This document shows positions 60,516 through 64,000 of a stretch of 64,000 nucleotides of DNA, piece after piece. The position numbers were made by a program, and so were the translations under genes. Numbering within the stretch: position 1 is the stretch's first letter; every line of letters begins with the position of its first letter. The DNA comes from Chloroflexota bacterium (GTDB lineage Bacteria; Chloroflexota; UBA6077; SHYK01): positions 124,001 to 188,000 of the forward strand of contig SHYK01000002.1 of NCBI GenBank assembly GCA_009692845.1, read 5' to 3'. A model generated the notes under the pieces. The model had not been told where the DNA came from. It was given only the letters and a program-made list of their open reading frames with translations, and made no database searches.

Positions 60516-61589
60516 TTGGTGACGGCAATGCAGCCTATCTCGATCATGGATTTGCCACGCATAGCGGAGCCTGGGCAGCGCCCAACCCCCACGTCGGGGC
60601 CGCTCATTGACAGCTTTGGGAGGCGATTGGAAGACCTGCGGGTCTCCATTACCGACCGTTGCAATTTCCGTTGTCTGTATTGCATGCCCGAGGAAGGGCT
60701 GCCCTGGATTCCCAACTCCGGAGTGATGAGCACCGACGAGATCGTTCGCGTCGTTGGGCTGCTGGTCAAGCTTGGCATCAAGGAGGTCAGGTTGACCGGC
60801 GGCGAGCCGACCCTGCGGCCGGGTTTGCCGGCCTTGATCGAGACTCTCGGCGCATTGCCGGGTCTCGAGAGCCTGAGCCTCACTACGAACGGCTTTCTGC
60901 TGAAGCAAATGGCCGGCGATCTGGCCGCGGCCGGCCTGACCCGGATCAATGTCAGCCTGGACACCCTGGTCACCGAGAAGTTCGAGCGGATCACGCGCCG
61001 AGACGCGCTCGCCCGGGTGCTCGAAGGGCTGGAGGAGATCGAGAAATACCCGGCCGTCCATCCGATCAAGGTCAACGCGGTCGCGATGCGCGATTTCACC
61101 GAGGAAGAGATCATCTCCTTTGCCGAGCTGGCCCGCCGAAAGCCGTACGCCGTGCGGTTCATCGAGTTCATGCCGCTGGATGCCGAAGGAAATTGGACCA
61201 ACGAGCAGGTGCTGACCGGTGAAGAGATCCGCCAGGTCGTTCATGCTTGGAAGCCGCTGGTCCGCATCGACAACGGGGATCCCAGCTCGACCTCGCGTGA
61301 CTACATGTTCGAAGACGGCATTGGTCAGATGGGGTTCATCAACCCGGTCAGCGAGCCTTTCTGCTCGACCTGCAATCGGATCCGTCTGACCGCGGATGGT
61401 CAGCTCCGAACCTGCCTCTTCTCGTTGGAGGAGACCTCGCTCCTGAGCTCGGTGCGAGCCGGTATTTCCGATGCCGACCTCGAGCAGGTGATCCGGGGCT
61501 CGGTCTGGCGCAAGGAGCTGAAGCACCACATCAATGAGGGGGCGTATTTCGTGCGCCCGAATCGATCGATGTCCCAGATCGGTGGCTAA
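60516..61589 (+). CDS. moaA: GTP 3',8-cyclase (MoaA)
   Basis: A radical-SAM enzyme of about 357 residues that makes the first molybdenum cofactor intermediate. The N-terminal cluster is DRCNFRCLYCMPEEG (Cys-x3-Cys-x2-Cys). The C-terminal cluster is in PFCSTCNRIRLTADGQLRTC, and the protein ends in the catalytic Gly-Gly tail (SQIGG). KEVRLTGGEPTLRPGLPAL is the SAM-binding GGEP motif. The start is either TTG 60516 or ATG 60528; the first 30 residues are not conserved. Other moa genes are not in this window. Confidence 0.95.
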   Translation: MVTAMQPISIMDLPRIAEPGQRPTPTSGPLIDSFGRRLEDLRVSITDRCNFRCLYCMPEEGLPWIPNSGVMSTDEIVRVVGLLVKLGIKEVRLTGGEPTLRPGLPALIETLGALPGLESLSLTTNGFLLKQMAGDLAAAGLTRINVSLDTLVTEKFERITRRDALARVLEGLEEIEKYPAVHPIKVNAVAMRDFTEEEIISFAELARRKPYAVRFIEFMPLDAEGNWTNEQVLTGEEIRQVVHAWKPLVRIDNGDPSSTSRDYMFEDGIGQMGFINPVSEPFCSTCNRIRLTADGQLRTCLFSLEETSLLSSVRAGISDADLEQVIRGSVWRKELKHHINEGAYFVRPNRSMSQIGG

Positions 61590-61598
61590 CAGATATCC

Positions 61599-61604
61599 TA
61601 TAAT
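61599..61604 (+). promoter_or_regulatory. -10 box of the rrf2-suf operon
   Basis: TATAAT at 61599-61604, only 10 bases after the moaA stop. GGGACTAGGAATTAGGG follows immediately and is a candidate binding site for the Rrf2 protein itself (CTA...TAG palindrome), since these regulators often repress their own operon. AGGGAG before the ATG at 61631 is the ribosome binding site. Confidence 0.45.
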
Positions 61605-61630
61605 GGGACTAGGAATTAGGGAGCGAGCAC

Positions 61631-62146
61631 ATGCTGCAAGTCTCTGAACGAGCGCACTACGGGCTGCGGGCCATGACTGAATTGGCCAAGGCTTATGGCG
61701 ATGGCCCCCTGACCCTGAACAAGATCGCGGAAGTCGAGCACATGCCGGCCGGTTACCTGGAGCAGCTCGCCATGCCGTTGCGTCGGGCGGGACTGATCGA
61801 AGGTCGACGGGGAGCCCACGGTGGATATCAACTGGCGAGGGACCCGGCTTCGGTCACTATTGGGTCGATCATGCGGGCTCTCGAAGGGCCGGTCGCCCCG
61901 GTCGAGTGCCTGACCGAGCAGTATGTGGTCGGTACCTGCGAAAGAGAGATTGGATGCGCTTCACAGGGTTTCTGGCAGCGTATGAAGCTGGTCGTCGATC
62001 AGGCGATGGATTCGGTGACGCTGGCTGACCTGTGTGCTCCTGGCATGAACGGTGCATTCATCCCCCTGAGTCAGATTACCCAGGTCAGCCGAAGCCCGTC
62101 GGACGACGTTTGCGCGCCGGTCGGGATGGGGGAGCAGACGATCTGA
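61631..62146 (+). CDS. Rrf2-family regulator, probable iron-sulfur sensor of the suf operon
   Basis: A 171-residue Rrf2/IscR/SufR-like repressor. The winged helix ([59 protein letters not shown]) is followed by three Cys residues in [12 protein letters not shown] and [10 protein letters not shown], spaced C-x9-C-x5-C, enough for a [2Fe-2S] or [4Fe-4S] cluster. Such proteins turn on Fe-S assembly genes when clusters are scarce. Its stop overlaps the start of a 10-codon mini-ORF, which in turn overlaps sufB. Confidence 0.93.
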   Translation: MLQVSERAHYGLRAMTELAKAYGDGPLTLNKIAEVEHMPAGYLEQLAMPLRRAGLIEGRRGAHGGYQLARDPASVTIGSIMRALEGPVAPVECLTEQYVVGTCEREIGCASQGFWQRMKLVVDQAMDSVTLADLCAPGMNGAFIPLSQITQVSRSPSDDVCAPVGMGEQTI

Positions 62147-62177
62147 TGAAGTCACCAACCACAGAGCAAACGATCTG

Positions 62178-62195
<18 letters not shown>
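62132..62195 (+). repeat. 32-bp imperfect tandem repeat at the rrf2/sufB junction
   Basis: Positions 62132-62163 and 62164-62195 agree at 27 of 32 bases. Each copy contains a stop-start overlap CTGATG. In the first it ends rrf2 and starts a mini-ORF, in the second it ends the mini-ORF and starts sufB. The duplication therefore copied the translational-coupling junction itself. Confidence 0.9.
62146..62178 (+). CDS. 10-codon mini-ORF between rrf2 and sufB
   Basis: ATG at 62146 overlaps the rrf2 TGA, and the frame reads [10 protein letters not shown] and stops at TGA 62176-62178, which overlaps the sufB ATG at 62178. Its last residues EQTI copy the C-terminus of the Rrf2 protein (GEQTI), as expected from the tandem repeat. 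It has no recognisable function as a peptide, but ribosomes leaving rrf2 would have to pass through it to reach sufB. Confidence 0.55.
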
Positions 62196-63629
<1,434 letters not shown>

Positions 63630-63652
63630 CTCGGCGAGTGGATCTGACACCC

Positions 63653-64000
63653 ATGCTCGAGATTAAGGGCCTCCACGTTTCCGTCGCGGGCAAGGAGATT
63701 CTGCGCGGCATCGACCTCCAAATCGGCCAGGGCGAAGTCCATGCCGTCATGGGTCCGAATGGCTCCGGTAAGAGCACGCTCGCCCAGGTGCTGGCCGGCC
63801 ACCCCGCCTATGAGGTAACCGCTGGTCAGGTGCTCTACCAGGGACGCGATCTTCTGGGGCTTCCGGCCGAGGAGCGGGCACGGGAGGGCATTTTCCTGGC
63901 CTTTCAGTACCCAGTCGAGATTCCCGGCGTGAGCGTGGCCTATTTCCTGAAAGCGGGTCTGAATGCGACGCGCAAGCACCGAGGCCTTGAGGAGCTCGAC
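63653..64000 (+). CDS. sufC: Fe-S assembly ATPase SufC, N-terminal part
   Basis: The frame starts at ATG 63653 ([20 protein letters not shown]) and runs to the window end without a stop, so only about 116 of the usual 250 residues are seen. Walker A reads [18 protein letters not shown], the Q-loop is [15 protein letters not shown], as in SufC. It is the ATPase of the SufBCD complex. A GTG 15 bases upstream is a possible alternative start. The rest of the gene and sufD lie outside the window. Confidence 0.95.
   Translation, partial: MLEIKGLHVSVAGKEILRGIDLQIGQGEVHAVMGPNGSGKSTLAQVLAGHPAYEVTAGQVLYQGRDLLGLPAEERAREGIFLAFQYPVEIPGVSVAYFLKAGLNATRKHRGLEELD

Overview
The window is a GC-rich (low-sixties percent by eye) bacterial chromosome segment with mixed gene orientation. 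Several traits suggest a member of the Chloroflexota: a dnaJ-hspR-clpB heat-shock group with a HAIR-type operator, secreted proteins with long Thr/Pro 'TPTPT' linkers, a ChlI/ChlD-type VWA chelatase subunit, zinc-ribbon CxxDC proteins, many family-5 solute-binding lipoproteins and ACMSD-type amidohydrolases. The lineage is inferred from content; no 16S gene is present.

Layout. 0-7 kb: end of an amidohydrolase, a frameshifted peptide-type solute-binding lipoprotein, MgtC, a UPF0016 (Mn/Ca exporter) gene broken by a 16-bp tandem duplication and preceded by a yybP-ykoY (Mn2+) riboswitch, a membrane-anchored EEP phosphodiesterase, rsfS and gene debris. 7-12 kb: an epimerase and the heat-shock operon dnaJ-hspR-clpB, with a sigma70 promoter overlapped by an HspR operator. 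12-19 kb: housekeeping genes (yqeY-ybeY-dgkA, fabF-accB-fabH, chelatase). 19-27 kb: two tandem cupins, a second solute-binding lipoprotein, and a glycolytic run eno-gap-pgk-tpiA ending at tRNA-Leu(UAA). 27-32 kb: an island-like segment bounded by tRNA-Leu sequences (one full copy, one 56-nt 3' fragment, one second full copy). It carries an aminotransferase-amidase pair, decayed genes, and a chimera of a RES toxin 5' part joined to a second tpiA 3' end. 32-52 kb: accessory catabolic and transport genes (amidohydrolase, MATE, an Xre-RES toxin-antitoxin pair, SDR, alpha/beta hydrolase, Kelch, MFS, aminotransferase, alginate-lyase-like protein, TPP enzyme, MmgE/PrpD, aldo/keto reductase, dihydroxyphthalate-decarboxylase-like protein). 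52-60 kb: secreted proteins, rpsF-ssb-rpsR, inositol phosphatase, aldolase/dehydrogenase fusion. 60-64 kb: moaA, an Rrf2 regulator and sufB-sufC, with a duplicated rrf2/sufB junction that creates a 10-codon mini-ORF.

The most notable points are the Mn-riboswitch/UPF0016 locus with its exact frame-breaking duplication, the tRNA-Leu-bounded island with the RES-tpiA chimera, the duplicated coupling junction before sufB, and three genes (dnaJ, a MATE transporter, rsfS) whose best start codons appear to be ATC or CTG. Several single-base frame breaks in the first 7 kb could be sequencing errors.
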